64,000 nt of DNA, from NCBI RefSeq assembly GCF_003201285.1, contig NZ_QICS01000006.1, positions 1 to 64,000 on the forward strand, written 5' to 3'. Under the pieces are notes generated by a model. That model did not search any database. It saw nothing but the letters and a program-made list of their open reading frames with translations, and was not told the DNA's origin. The stretch is from Lachnotalea glycerini (GTDB lineage Bacteria; Bacillota; Clostridia; Lachnospirales; Lachnospiraceae). Shown here piece after piece: positions 28,371 to 37,666 of the stretch (its first letter is position 1; each line of letters opens with the position of its first letter). The position numbers and the translations under genes are program-made.

Positions 28371-29273
28371 ATGGAGTATAATGTTTTTGCCAATAAAATA
28401 AAAGAGGGAATACAAAAACAATTAGGAGAAAAGGCTGAAGTTGCAATGCAGAAGATTACGAAAAATAATAACGTAGTTTTAGATGGAATTACTATAAGAA
28501 CTAAGAATGAGAACATTTCACCAACTATTTATTTAAACAATTATTATTTTGAGGAGTTGACTGAGGATAATCTTCAGGGAATTATCCAAGAAATAATATC
28601 ACTTTATAAGCAAAATAAAGTTGTTAACAGTATTGATATTAACTTTTTTTCTAACTTCGAAAATGTGAAAGACAAAATAGCGTATAAGCTAATTAATTTT
28701 GACAAAAATTTGGAACAATTAAAAAAAATACCTTATATTCAATTTATGGATTTAGCAATCGTATTTTATTGTCTGGCTCAAAGTGATATGTCTGGTAATG
28801 CAACGATTGTAATAAATAATTCTCACATACAGATGTGGGGAATAGAAATAGAAGCAATTTTTAAAGCGGCACAAAGAAATACAAAGAGGCTTCTTCAGGC
28901 GGAGGTAGAAAATATTGAAGATATACTAAGAGAAGAGCTTGGAGAAACAATACAGGAAATATATAAAGAGGAGCCTAATGATGTGCTGCCGATGTATGTT
29001 TTAAGCAATAAGGCAAAACTAAATGGAGCGGCCTGCATTTTATATAAGGATGTATTAAAGAATTTTTCAAAAACCTTGAATAGTGATTTGTATGTGCTGC
29101 CCAGCAGCATTCATGAGCTTATTTTAATTCCACAGAATAAAAATATGCGTCCAGAAGATCTTAAGGAAATGGTAAAAGATACAAATGACAACCACGTAGA
29201 AGCAGAGGAAATATTATCCTATAGTATCTATGAATACATAAAGAAAGAGGATAAAATAAGAATATTATTGTAA
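28371..29273 (+). CDS. DUF5688 family protein
   Basis: 300 residues, soluble, with no signal peptide. The layout fits DUF5688: an N-terminal helix (NVFANKIKEGIQKQLG), the VVLDGITIRTKNENISPTIYLNNYY strand block, and the C-terminal NKAKLNGAACILYKDVLK and LPSSIHELILIP segments. Members are small soluble proteins of clostridial gut bacteria, often in accessory regions; no biochemical role is known to me. The start follows AGGAG. Single gene. Confidence 0.82.
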   Translation: MEYNVFANKIKEGIQKQLGEKAEVAMQKITKNNNVVLDGITIRTKNENISPTIYLNNYYFEELTEDNLQGIIQEIISLYKQNKVVNSIDINFFSNFENVKDKIAYKLINFDKNLEQLKKIPYIQFMDLAIVFYCLAQSDMSGNATIVINNSHIQMWGIEIEAIFKAAQRNTKRLLQAEVENIEDILREELGETIQEIYKEEPNDVLPMYVLSNKAKLNGAACILYKDVLKNFSKTLNSDLYVLPSSIHELILIPQNKNMRPEDLKEMVKDTNDNHVEAEEILSYSIYEYIKKEDKIRILL

Positions 29274-29436
29274 TCTTTTTTATAGTTTCTTAAAAATCTA
29301 TAAACTTCCAATTGATTATTTGCGTCAAATGAGGTAAAATACTAAATGTGTAATTATAACCGATTATTTAATTATTGAAAAAATTGAGATGTTGTATCAT
29401 AATAAGACATATGGTTTTTGATAATTAGAAAATACA

Positions 29437-29525
29437 TAGTGCGTACGAATGCATATGAAGATATTACTGGATCAGTGCATTCGGCGCGCAAAGTACCTGT
29501 TTTTTAATATAGGATGACAGGTGGG
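29437..29525 (+). repeat. Dispersed intergenic repeat, copy D (diverged), upstream of tRNA-Arg
   Basis: TGCGTACGAATGC (29440-29452) pairs with GCATTCGGCGCGCA (29477-29490). These are the two halves of the second hairpin of the dispersed repeat, in diverged sequence. It is followed by AAAGTACCTG and a downstream CAGGT that form a further hairpin, as in copy B but with different bases. The left hairpin is absent. Confidence 0.55.
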
Positions 29526-29551
29526 TGAAGTGCAATAGGCACTTATATCAT

Positions 29552-29624
29552 GCATTCGTAGCTCAGGGGATAGAGCGGTGGTTTCCGGTACCACGTGTCG
29601 GGGGTTCGAATCCCTCCGGATGCA
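29552..29624 (+). tRNA. tRNA-Arg (anticodon CCG)
   Basis: A complete cloverleaf. The acceptor GCATTCG pairs with CGGATGC (one T-G pair). The D arm is GCTCAGGGGATAGAGC. The anticodon stem GTGGT/ACCAC encloses the loop TTCCGGT with anticodon CCG. The T arm is GGGGGTTCGAATCCCTC. The discriminator base is A, and CCA is not encoded. It reads CGG codons. The flanking repeat copy D lies about 60 bases upstream. Confidence 0.96.
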
Positions 29625-29819
29625 TATTAGTCAAATAGGGGCAGTTGTTTTCAGGGTGATTGTTTGATAAAATTTGCATCATGTAATAAAATTAGTATGT
29701 TGTTGACACATTTATTAAAATTATTGTAATTTTACATGATTAATTTCGAAAGATAAAATACATCAAATATTCACGTTTCTATAATATAATGTTGATATTC
29801 GTAAATTTAGGAGGTTTAT

Positions 29820-31034
29820 ATGAAACTTAATTGGGAAGATATGAAAGCGTTTTTGATAAAGAATAAAACATATGTAATCATTGCGGCTATATTTGTAGTA
29901 ATGATTTTTACATTAGTTAAGGTATCATCAAAAGATTCAAATGATAAAGCAGAAGAAACAAATTCCGAAAAGGTAATTACCGTCGATGAAACTACTACGG
30001 ATGCTACTGACACAGCAGCTCAGACATCCAATGATTTGCAGACAGATGCTTACCCGGCCGTTAATGAGTTAGTAAATAAATATTTTACTGCTATGGCTAG
30101 TAGTGATATTGATACGTTGCTTCAAATAGTGAACCCTTTAAGTGAAGATGAGAAGACTCAGATTCAGCAAAAGAAAGAGTATATCGAAGGCTATGATAAT
30201 ATAACCTGTTATACCAAGATTGGACCGGAAGAGAATTCCTATATTGTTTTTGTATATTATGAGATTAAATTTATTAATATTAATACATTGGTTCCGGGCG
30301 AGATTCCATTATATATTTGTTCCAATGAAGATGGAAGTTTATACATTTATAATGGAGAGCTCTCACCTGAGGTAGATTCTTATATATCTAATATTGCAGC
30401 AGGACAAGATGTGGTTGACCTGATTAGTTCAATTGATACAAAATTTGCTGAGGCTCAGGAAAACGATCCTGATTTAAAGGAATTTATCGCAAAGCTTTCT
30501 AGTACGACGGAGGATTCTACACAAGAACAGCCAGCAGAGGAGCAGCCACAAGAGGAGCAGCCAGCTCAAGAAGAGCAAACACAGGAACAACCGGCAGAAG
30601 AGCAAACAGAACAGACTGCAACAGAGGATGGACTTGAAGAGGTTAGTGAAACAGTTTATGCAGCCGAGACAGTAAATGTCAGAGAGTCAAGCAGCGAAGA
30701 TGCAACAAGACTTGGACAGCTTTATGTTGGTGAAAGTGCTAAGAGAACAGGGATTTATTCGAATGGCTGGAGCCGCATCGAATTTAATGGTCAGACAGGT
30801 TATGTTTTATCTGAATGTTTAACAACTCAGGGTGCAATACAGGAAACAAAATATTTATCGTCGACTGTTAACATTAGAGAACAGGCGGATGAAAGCTCAA
30901 GCAGAGTAGGAACAGCCTATGAAGGTACTAAGGTGACAAGAACAGCAGTTTTAGATAATGGTTGGAGTAAAATCAATTGTGATGGTGTAATTGGTTATGT
31001 GAAATCAGAATATTTAGCGGATACTTATAAATAA
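29820..31034 (+). CDS. Membrane-anchored protein with two C-terminal bacterial SH3 domains
   Basis: 404 residues. A short cytoplasmic N-terminus precedes one transmembrane segment (about residues 19-37, YVIIAAIFVVMIFTLV) and an extracellular domain (residues 70-230; NELVNKYFTAMASSDIDTLL). A low-complexity Glu/Gln/Pro linker follows (EEQPQEEQPAQEEQTQEQP). Two SH3_3 repeats end the protein, each with the VNVRE/VNIRE start and GYVxSE end. SH3 repeats usually bind peptidoglycan. The middle domain resembles NTF2-like folds by pattern only. Probable cell-wall-binding regulator or structural protein. Confidence 0.85.
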   Translation: MKLNWEDMKAFLIKNKTYVIIAAIFVVMIFTLVKVSSKDSNDKAEETNSEKVITVDETTTDATDTAAQTSNDLQTDAYPAVNELVNKYFTAMASSDIDTLLQIVNPLSEDEKTQIQQKKEYIEGYDNITCYTKIGPEENSYIVFVYYEIKFININTLVPGEIPLYICSNEDGSLYIYNGELSPEVDSYISNIAAGQDVVDLISSIDTKFAEAQENDPDLKEFIAKLSSTTEDSTQEQPAEEQPQEEQPAQEEQTQEQPAEEQTEQTATEDGLEEVSETVYAAETVNVRESSSEDATRLGQLYVGESAKRTGIYSNGWSRIEFNGQTGYVLSECLTTQGAIQETKYLSSTVNIREQADESSSRVGTAYEGTKVTRTAVLDNGWSKINCDGVIGYVKSEYLADTYK

Positions 31035-31069
31035 AAGCAGGTAGAATCTTAAATACTTGTTTGGGATTA

Positions 31070-31098
31070 AAAAGAGTGTGCATTGCACATTCTTTTTT
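31070..31098 (+). terminator. Terminator after the SH3 protein
   Basis: AAGAGTGTGCA / TGCACATTCTT (one G-T wobble) has a minimal loop and a T-run. It also has A-rich DNA upstream. Confidence 0.85.
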
Positions 31099-31201
31099 CC
31101 ATTATTTTACGATATAAATTTACATAATATTTAAAAAAATTCATATGCTATAACTATAATTTAAATTTGAAAGCAATCGTAATTTATTGGAGGTGAATGA
31201 T

Positions 31202-31633
31202 ATGATTACCAGTTCTGACAGACAGCTTTTGCAGGAAACCTATAAAAATAGTAAAAAAGGAATGGATACTATTAATATGCTATTAAATAAGGTTTATGAC
31301 GATAATTTAAATTATGATATGAATTTGCAGCTTCAAAAGTATCGTGAAATAAACGCTAAGGCTTCAGATAGATTAATTGAATCGGGCGTGATGCTGGAAA
31401 ATAGTGCTGTGGACAAGTTTAAAATGTGGTCATCCATTCAGGCTAATACTATTTTTAATACCAGTACGAAACATATTGCAGATATGATGATTCGTGAAAA
31501 CTCAGTTGGCATGACAGGAATTATGTCTACACTTATGGAAAGTGATAATGCCACAGATAAATCAGTAGAATTGGCAAATGAATTGGTAACTTTTGAAGAT
31601 AACAGTATTAAAAAATTAAAGAATTACTTATAG
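31202..31633 (+). CDS. Small helical protein, unknown function
   Basis: About 143 residues, predicted all-helical. It begins MITSSDRQLLQETYKNSKKGMDTINMLLNKV. This and the late ELANELVTFEDNSIKKLKNYL recall four-helix ferritin-like folds such as the PA2169-type, which is only a pattern impression. No metal-binding ExxH motif is seen. The ATG at 31202 follows GGAGGTGA; the in-frame ATG at 31187 is upstream of that site. Single gene before a weak hairpin at 31665. Confidence 0.68.
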   Translation: MITSSDRQLLQETYKNSKKGMDTINMLLNKVYDDNLNYDMNLQLQKYREINAKASDRLIESGVMLENSAVDKFKMWSSIQANTIFNTSTKHIADMMIRENSVGMTGIMSTLMESDNATDKSVELANELVTFEDNSIKKLKNYL

Positions 31634-31664
31634 AAAACTTATTACGCTTGCTATAAAATTACAG

Positions 31665-31690
31665 GGTGTCGACTTTGCCGACACCTTTAG
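31665..31690 (+). terminator. Weak terminator-like hairpin
   Basis: GGTGTCG / CGACACC with a 7-base loop, followed by a short TTTAG. Confidence 0.5.
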
Positions 31691-31773
31691 ACATGTTAAT
31701 TGCGCATACTTTTAGCCTTGACTATTGTCAGGGGGACGTTTAAACTATACATACGGTTTTAAGGAGGAACTTT

Positions 31774-32544
31774 ATGGGTCATAACACAAATAAAAAAGTT
31801 GAACGTAAATCAAGGGAATTGATTCGATTGAATAAATATTTAAGTGAAGCAGGGATATGCTCAAGAAGAGAGGCTGATCGTCTAATAGAAGCAGGAAAAA
31901 TAACAGTAGACGGAATTGTTGCAGTAATGGGTACTAAGGTAGATGGAAGTCAGAAAATTTGTGTTGAAAATACATTAGTAAAACATGAAGAGAAAATGGT
32001 GCTTTTAGCCTTTAATAAGCCGGTTGGTGTTGTATGTACGACGCAAAAAAAGGAAACAAATAATATAGTTGACTATATTGGCTATTCTCAAAGAATTTAT
32101 CCGGTTGGTAGACTTGATAAGGACTCTCAAGGTTTAATATTGATGACTAATAATGGAGATATTGTGAATAAAATGATGCGTTCTGGCAATATGCATGAAA
32201 AGGAATACATAGTTGATGTGGACAGGGTGATTACCAACGATTTTTTAAAAGGAATGGCAAAGGGGGTACCAATTCTTGATACGGTTACGAGAGAATGCAG
32301 AATAGAAAAAGTAGGAAAATATACCTTTAAAATTATAATCACGCAGGGATTAAACAGGCAAATCAGACGTATGTGTGAATACTTTGGATACAAGGTGACA
32401 AAGCTGGAAAGAGTACGAATCATGAATATTTCTCTGGGCAATTTAAGGCAGGGTAAATATCGTGAGGTGACGAGTGAGGAAATAAATAAGCTGAATAAGC
32501 TTATTTTGCATTCTTCAAATACTACAGTTTATAAAAAAGTGTAA
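31774..32544 (+). CDS. rluF: RluF/RluB-type 23S rRNA pseudouridine synthase
   Basis: 256 residues. An N-terminal S4 RNA-binding domain (IRLNKYLSEAGICSRREADRLIEAG) is followed by the RsuA/RluB/RluF catalytic domain. The catalytic Asp is in YPVGRLDKDSQGLILMTN, and GLNRQIRRMCEYFGYKV is the RNA-binding loop of the family. Domain order and length fit RluF or RluB; the exact uridine cannot be told. Its stop lies 54 bases upstream of ligA, so the two may be co-transcribed. Confidence 0.87.
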   Translation: MGHNTNKKVERKSRELIRLNKYLSEAGICSRREADRLIEAGKITVDGIVAVMGTKVDGSQKICVENTLVKHEEKMVLLAFNKPVGVVCTTQKKETNNIVDYIGYSQRIYPVGRLDKDSQGLILMTNNGDIVNKMMRSGNMHEKEYIVDVDRVITNDFLKGMAKGVPILDTVTRECRIEKVGKYTFKIIITQGLNRQIRRMCEYFGYKVTKLERVRIMNISLGNLRQGKYREVTSEEINKLNKLILHSSNTTVYKKV

Positions 32545-32598
32545 GAGATTCTTAAACTGCCGCCTATATCGGCGAGTAACCGTAAAATGGAGGAAAAA

Positions 32599-34554
32599 AT
32601 GAACGGAAATAAGATTGACCGAATAAAGGAATTAATACAAATTCTAAATGAAGCGGGAAGGGCTTATTATCAGGAAGCAACGGAAATTATGAGCAATTAT
32701 GAATATGATGCTTTGTATGATGAGCTATTGCAGCTTGAAAAGGAAACAAAAGTAGTACTTGGAAATAGCCCCACTGTTAATGTTGGGTACGAGGTAATGA
32801 GTGAGCTTCCTAAGGAGCGACATGAAAAGCCAATGCTTTCTTTGAATAAAACCAAGTCAGTTGAGGAGCTTGCAGACTGGATTGGTAATCAGGAAACACT
32901 TTTATCATGGAAGCTGGACGGTCTTACCATTGTATTAACGTACAATCAAGGTGAGCTTCAAAAAGCAGTTACCAGAGGTAATGGAGAGATTGGAGAGGTG
33001 ATTACAAATAATGCAAAGGTCTTTAAGAATGTACCGCTTAAGATAACTTATACCGGAGAACTGATTCTGCGAGGAGAAGCAGTTATAAGCTATTCTGATT
33101 TTGAGAATATAAATAATTTAATTGAAGATGTGGATGCAAAATATAAGAATCCAAGAAATCTATGCAGCGGTTCTGTACGTCAGTTAAATAACCAGATTAC
33201 AGCAAGTCGAAATGTAAAGTTTTATGCATTTTCGCTAGTTAAGGCTGATGGTATCAATTTTTATAATTCCAGGAAATTTCAATATGAATGGTTAAAAGAG
33301 CAAGGCTTTGATGTGGTTGAATACAAGGTAGTAACGAGAGAAACTTTACCAGAGACAATGTCATATTTTTCAGAAAAGATACAAAAGTATGAAGTTCCAT
33401 CAGATGGACTGGTAGCAGTTTATGATAATATTGCATATGGGCAAGGTCTTGGAGCTACCTCAAAGTTTCCAAGAGACTCTATGGCATTTAAATGGGCAGA
33501 TGAGGTTAAGGAAACGAAGCTTTTGGAAATTGAATGGAGTCCGTCAAGAACAGGGTTGATTAATCCTGTGGCAATTTTTGAACCGGTAGAGCTTGAGGGA
33601 ACGTCTGTAAGTCGAGCAAGTGTTCACAATATAAGCATTTTAAAAGGCTTAGAACTTGGTCAGGGAGATATCATAAAGGTATACAAAGCAAATATGATTA
33701 TACCTCAAATTGCAGATAATCTGACGAGGAGCGGTGCAAGTGGCATACCAGAGGTATGTCCGGTCTGTAGTCAAAGAACCAACATTAGAAAAATAAACGA
33801 TGTAGAAGCACTTTATTGTGAGAATCCTGAATGTCTGGCAAAAAAAATCAAGGCTTTCACCTTATTTGTCAGCAGAGATGCTCTTAACATAGATGGTTTG
33901 TCGGAAGCATCTTTAGAAAAATTCATTGCAAAAGGTTTTATTAAAGAGTTTTCAGATATTTTCAAGCTAAATCAGTATAAAGAGGAAATTATACAAATGG
34001 AGGGTTTTGGTCCAAAATCCTATGATAATTTAATGAGTAGTCTTGAAAAAGCCAGGCAGACCACTTTGCCAAAGCTCATCTATAGTCTTGGTATATTAAA
34101 TATTGGCTTATCCAATGCAAAAATAATTTGCAAGGAATTCGACTATGATATCGGACGGTTGATGCATGCTACGAGAGAGGAATTGGCTTTGATTGGGGGA
34201 ATTGGAGGCGTTATTGCAGACAGCTTAGTTTCATACTTTGAGAAAGAAAGCAATGTTGAAAATCTAGAGCATCTGTTGGAGGAGCTTGTGCTGGAAAAAA
34301 TAGAAATCAACGAGTCAAATCTAGCATTAAAAGATAAGATTTTTGTTATTACAGGAAGTTTAAATCATTATGAAAACCGAAATGAGCTTAAGTCTTTCAT
34401 TGAGGAAAAGGGGGGGAAGGTAACAGGCAGTGTTACTTCGAAAACTAATTATTTGATTAATAATGATACGATGTCAATGTCTTCTAAAAATAAAAAAGCA
34501 AAGGAATTAGGTGTAGAAATTATTTCAGAAGAGGATTTTATGAATCTAATTTAG
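32599..34554 (+). CDS. ligA: NAD-dependent DNA ligase
   Basis: About 651 residues. The Ia and nucleotidyltransferase domains carry the adenylation motif SWKLDGLTIVLTY (Lys nucleophile) and RGEAVISY. A zinc finger has VCPVCSQR and CENPECLAKK. Helix-hairpin-helix repeats (GFGPKSYDNLM, IGGIGGVIADSL) come next, then a BRCT domain (DKIFVITGSLNHYENRNEL). It seals nicks in replication and repair. The ATG at 32599 follows GGAGG; an in-frame ATG at 32587 overlaps the site. Its last 24 codons and downstream bases are partly duplicated at 35344. Confidence 0.95.
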   Translation: MNGNKIDRIKELIQILNEAGRAYYQEATEIMSNYEYDALYDELLQLEKETKVVLGNSPTVNVGYEVMSELPKERHEKPMLSLNKTKSVEELADWIGNQETLLSWKLDGLTIVLTYNQGELQKAVTRGNGEIGEVITNNAKVFKNVPLKITYTGELILRGEAVISYSDFENINNLIEDVDAKYKNPRNLCSGSVRQLNNQITASRNVKFYAFSLVKADGINFYNSRKFQYEWLKEQGFDVVEYKVVTRETLPETMSYFSEKIQKYEVPSDGLVAVYDNIAYGQGLGATSKFPRDSMAFKWADEVKETKLLEIEWSPSRTGLINPVAIFEPVELEGTSVSRASVHNISILKGLELGQGDIIKVYKANMIIPQIADNLTRSGASGIPEVCPVCSQRTNIRKINDVEALYCENPECLAKKIKAFTLFVSRDALNIDGLSEASLEKFIAKGFIKEFSDIFKLNQYKEEIIQMEGFGPKSYDNLMSSLEKARQTTLPKLIYSLGILNIGLSNAKIICKEFDYDIGRLMHATREELALIGGIGGVIADSLVSYFEKESNVENLEHLLEELVLEKIEINESNLALKDKIFVITGSLNHYENRNELKSFIEEKGGKVTGSVTSKTNYLINNDTMSMSSKNKKAKELGVEIISEEDFMNLI

Positions 34555-34595
34555 AAAACAATTCTTAGAACAATGTGACAAGATATAATATGTGC
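34528..34595 (+). repeat. Direct repeat, left copy (ligA 3' end)
   Basis: GAAGAGGATTTTATGAATCT onward to about 34595 recurs with roughly 85% identity at 35344-35412. It covers the end and stop codon of ligA. Confidence 0.75.
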
Positions 34596-34674
34596 TAATA
34601 AGCGCAAAATACTTAAATGTAAAAATAATCTTGGCAAGTGAAAGCTATGTTCAAATAATTAGATAGGAAACAAT

Positions 34675-35319
34675 ATGAAAAAGAGAATAATAACAATATT
34701 ATTATGTATAATTATTATTGTATTAATATTTGTAGTAATTAAATATCAAAATACATCTTCAAAGAGACCTCAAAATTATATCGAATTATCACAAATACAA
34801 AGCACAATTGATAAAGATAAAGATGGAATTGAAGACCAAACAGATATACTTGAAAATGCATTAGTATATGTTGATACACACCCAAAATATAAAAGTAAAT
34901 ATTATGAAACGGGATATCCGGATGATCATTATGGTGTATGTACAGACGTAGTTGCATTTGCATTGAAAAATTCAGGTTACAATTTACAAATACTTTTAGA
35001 AAAGGATATAACTGAACATCCTGAAAATTATGATATAGATGAACCAGATTCTAATATTGATTTTAGACGTGTAAAAAATTTGTATGTATATTTTCTTAAC
35101 AATACAATTAACCTAACAACTGATGTTAATGATTATGAAGAATGGCAAGGAGGAGATATTGTTGTTTTCAAACATCATATAGGAATAGTATCTGATAGAA
35201 GAAATTTTAATAATGTACCGTATGTTATTCATCACAATGATTGTTGGCAGAAAAAATATGAAGAAGATATTTTAGAAAAACGAACAGATATTATTGGACA
35301 TTTTAGAATATCTGAATAA
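34675..35319 (+). CDS. DUF1287 family protein (probable NlpC/P60-like, membrane-anchored)
   Basis: 214 residues. An N-terminal anchor (about residues 4-24, very AT-rich codons) precedes an extracellular DUF1287 domain. The conserved blocks are YGVCTDVVAFALKNSGY (with Cys), DFRRVKNLYVYF, GGDIVVFKHHIGIVSDRR (with His) and GHFRIS at the end. Cys, His and Asp placement suggests an NlpC/P60-type peptidase or amidase fold, although DUF1287 itself is uncharacterised. A ligA-end duplication flanks it on both sides, so it was probably inserted here. Confidence 0.85.
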   Translation: MKKRIITILLCIIIIVLIFVVIKYQNTSSKRPQNYIELSQIQSTIDKDKDGIEDQTDILENALVYVDTHPKYKSKYYETGYPDDHYGVCTDVVAFALKNSGYNLQILLEKDITEHPENYDIDEPDSNIDFRRVKNLYVYFLNNTINLTTDVNDYEEWQGGDIVVFKHHIGIVSDRRNFNNVPYVIHHNDCWQKKYEEDILEKRTDIIGHFRISE

Positions 35320-35343
35320 ATGTTTTTCATTATAAAATAAAAT

Positions 35344-35412
35344 GAAGAGGATTTTTTAAATCTAATTTAGAAAACAATTCTTAGCACGATGAGACAAGAT
35401 ATGATATAATAA
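35344..35412 (+). repeat. Direct repeat, right copy (ligA-end duplicate)
   Basis: GAAGAGGATTTTTTAAATCT onward repeats the ligA 3' end, with the ATG triplet changed. The stretch up to metA otherwise holds only its promoter region. Confidence 0.75.
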
Positions 35413-35538
35413 TGTAAATATTGATCTTTTATGAAAGCGATTGGTATTTTTAATTCAGAAGCAGAGAAATAAGTTGTTTTGTATAAAAGAATAATATAGA
35501 CACTGAAAAAGCACAGAATAAATGAGACGGGTGATAGT

Positions 35539-36444
35539 ATGCCAATTAAGGTACAAAGTGATTTACCAGCAAAGGGAATTTTAGAAACTGAAAATATATT
35601 TGTCATGGATGAAAATCGTGCAATGCATCAGGATATTCGTCCAATTGGGATAGGTATTTTAAATCTGATGCCAGTGAAGCAGGATACGGAGCTTCAGTTA
35701 ATGCGGGCCTTGTCTAACACACCGCTACAGGTAGATATAACATTTATCAATGTAACCAGTCATATATCTAAGAATACTCCGGCAATTCACTTGAACAAGT
35801 TCTATAATACATTTGACGAAATAAAACACCAGAAATTTGATGGTTTAATTATAACAGGAGCTCCGGTGGAGCAGATGCCGTTTGAGGAGGTAAATTATTG
35901 GGAGGAATTGACGCAGATATTTGAGTGGTCGAAAACTAATGTGACCTCAACTTTTCATATATGCTGGGGAGCACAGGCCGGTTTGTATTATCACTATGGT
36001 ATTAAAAAGGAAGCCCTTGAACAAAAAATGTTTGGCCTGTTTAAGCACTCTGTTCTTAACAAAAAGGTGCCGCTTGTTAGGGGATTTGATGATGAGTTCT
36101 ATGCACCACATTCCAGGCACACTACAATTTCAAAGGAAGACATTGAGAAGAATCCGCAACTGACCATTCTTGCCGAATCAGAGGAGGCAGGTATTTATAT
36201 TGTAACAGCAGAGGAAGGCAAACAAATCTTTGTTACTGGGCATCCAGAGTATGACAGATTTACGTTACATAATGAGTATATTCGCGACAAAGATAAGGGC
36301 TTGGAGATTGAATTGCCAAAGAATTATTATGTAGATAATGATTATACAATAAAACCAAAATTGCAGTGGAGATCACATTGTAATAATCTGTATACGAATT
36401 GGCTTAATTATTATGTATATCAGGTGACGCCTTATGAGTTGTAG
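35539..36444 (+). CDS. metAA: Homoserine O-acetyltransferase (MetA family)
   Basis: 301 residues. Start and core match MetA ([37 protein letters not shown]). The acyl-Cys lies in [18 protein letters not shown], the catalytic His-Glu pair in [12 protein letters not shown], and PHSRHTTI is conserved. The specificity loop reads [20 protein letters not shown] with Glu where succinyl-specific E. coli has Gly. This Glu is known to mark acetyl-CoA users. It makes O-acetylhomoserine for methionine synthesis. No S-box or T-box was seen upstream. Confidence 0.93.
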   Translation: MPIKVQSDLPAKGILETENIFVMDENRAMHQDIRPIGIGILNLMPVKQDTELQLMRALSNTPLQVDITFINVTSHISKNTPAIHLNKFYNTFDEIKHQKFDGLIITGAPVEQMPFEEVNYWEELTQIFEWSKTNVTSTFHICWGAQAGLYYHYGIKKEALEQKMFGLFKHSVLNKKVPLVRGFDDEFYAPHSRHTTISKEDIEKNPQLTILAESEEAGIYIVTAEEGKQIFVTGHPEYDRFTLHNEYIRDKDKGLEIELPKNYYVDNDYTIKPKLQWRSHCNNLYTNWLNYYVYQVTPYEL

Positions 36445-36952
36445 GGAAGGGCTGTAGAATCCTAGATTTTATGGGGTTTGGTAGATTCGAAAGTGATTTT
36501 TCTTATCGTAATTCAGCGTATGTTTTGGGGTCAAATTGGAGTCAAAAGGTGTCAAAATTGGAGCCAAAAATGGTGAAAAAGGTGTCAGAGATTTGGGGTG
36601 TCACTTGATGAAAAAAATCAAGTGATGAGAAAAATTTTGATTTGAATCCAAAAGATTGGTGTCGGGATATTTTGGTGCTGATTGGGTTTCGGATGACGGA
36701 TGGTGTCAGGTCTTTTGACTGTAATGTGTAAAGAAAATAAATTAATTTGTAACGATGAAGTTGATTGCGGAAGATAATCTGTGAGATGGGAATCGGTACA
36801 TGGAATGTATGGAAAGCAGTGTGTTTTGAAGTTGTCTGTGAAGGTGACTTTGGCATACTGCTTTTGTTTTTATTAAAATTACGTTTTAGGTTAATAAATT
36901 TTAGTAGTTGTTTGGACTTTATTTAATTCCAAAGAGAAGGGAGAAATGAGCT
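36445..36952. other. 508-base gap with strong strand asymmetry
   Basis: No convincing gene. From about 36470 to 36860 the plus strand is rich in G and T and poor in C. The word GGTGTC occurs several times (near 36547, 36590, 36597, 36659, 36702), along with GGAGTCAAA/GGGGTCAAA variants. A minus-strand ORF of 104 codons (36542-36856) exists because of this skew. It has no ribosome binding site pattern or recognisable motif and is probably not a gene. Confidence 0.5.
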
Positions 36953-37612
36953 ATGGGAATAACAGGAGTAGGATATCAAAATTCTTACACATATTATGGA
37001 TACTATAATAATAGTGTAACAGGAACAAATGATACAGTACAAAATTTAGTGCTGGAAGCACAAGCTAGTTCGAATATCGCATTACAGTGGAGCGATGGAG
37101 AAGAATTAACAGGTACGAAAGATGTAACTAGTCTAGAGGGGAATATGACCAGCGGTATCATTGGATTATGGAGTATTGGAGAAGGAGAAAACTATCGAAA
37201 TGTTACAGCGACATATGCAGATAACTCAACAACAGATAACCCAATTATTAATATAAAAATCAGTGATGTAAATGGAAATGGACAGACTTATGAGATAAAA
37301 TTAAATGAAGTTAATCTTGCTGATTGTACTCAGATGGAGCTATTTGCGAGTTGCGCAAACATAGATGCAAAAAGCATAGCAAATGGTGAGGAATCAAAAA
37401 ATTCATACATGTCCATCATAAATGATCCACAGTTTTCGAAAATGCTTGCCAATAATGCAGCGGATTTTGCAACTCAAAAACAGGGTTGGTACGCGTTTAT
37501 GAGTGAATCAGAATATCAGAGTGACTGGGGGCAGTACATAGAGAATTCTTATGAAAAATATTCGGAAAGTATGATAGATGAAGAAATCGACGAAATCATT
37601 AATGTTTCTTGA
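36953..37612 (+). CDS. Unknown protein with Tyr/Asn-rich start
   Basis: 219 residues, no signal peptide or membrane segment. The N-terminus is Tyr/Gly/Asn-rich (GYQNSYTYYGYYNNSVTG) and resembles starts of flagella- or surface-linked clostridial proteins. A beta-rich middle follows (NVTATYADNSTTDNPIINIKI, DVNGNGQTYEIKLNEVNL). A helical C-terminus ends in YEKYSESMIDEEIDEI. I do not recognise the family. It has an AGAAGGGAGAA site. Single gene next to the DUF1543 gene. Confidence 0.65.
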   Translation: MGITGVGYQNSYTYYGYYNNSVTGTNDTVQNLVLEAQASSNIALQWSDGEELTGTKDVTSLEGNMTSGIIGLWSIGEGENYRNVTATYADNSTTDNPIINIKISDVNGNGQTYEIKLNEVNLADCTQMELFASCANIDAKSIANGEESKNSYMSIINDPQFSKMLANNAADFATQKQGWYAFMSESEYQSDWGQYIENSYEKYSESMIDEEIDEIINVS

Positions 37613-37666
37613 AAGTTTAAATACGATTGGTGATTAATAGAAAAAGCGTAATAGCAGGAGGAATAT

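Noticed and set aside
35412-35538. SAM riboswitch or T-box upstream of metA
   Set aside because: No S-box or T-box core sequence found.
36542-36856. Minus-strand ORF of 104 codons in the G-rich gap
   Set aside because: Explained by strand-asymmetric composition; no motif, no ribosome binding site and no stable neighbour relation.
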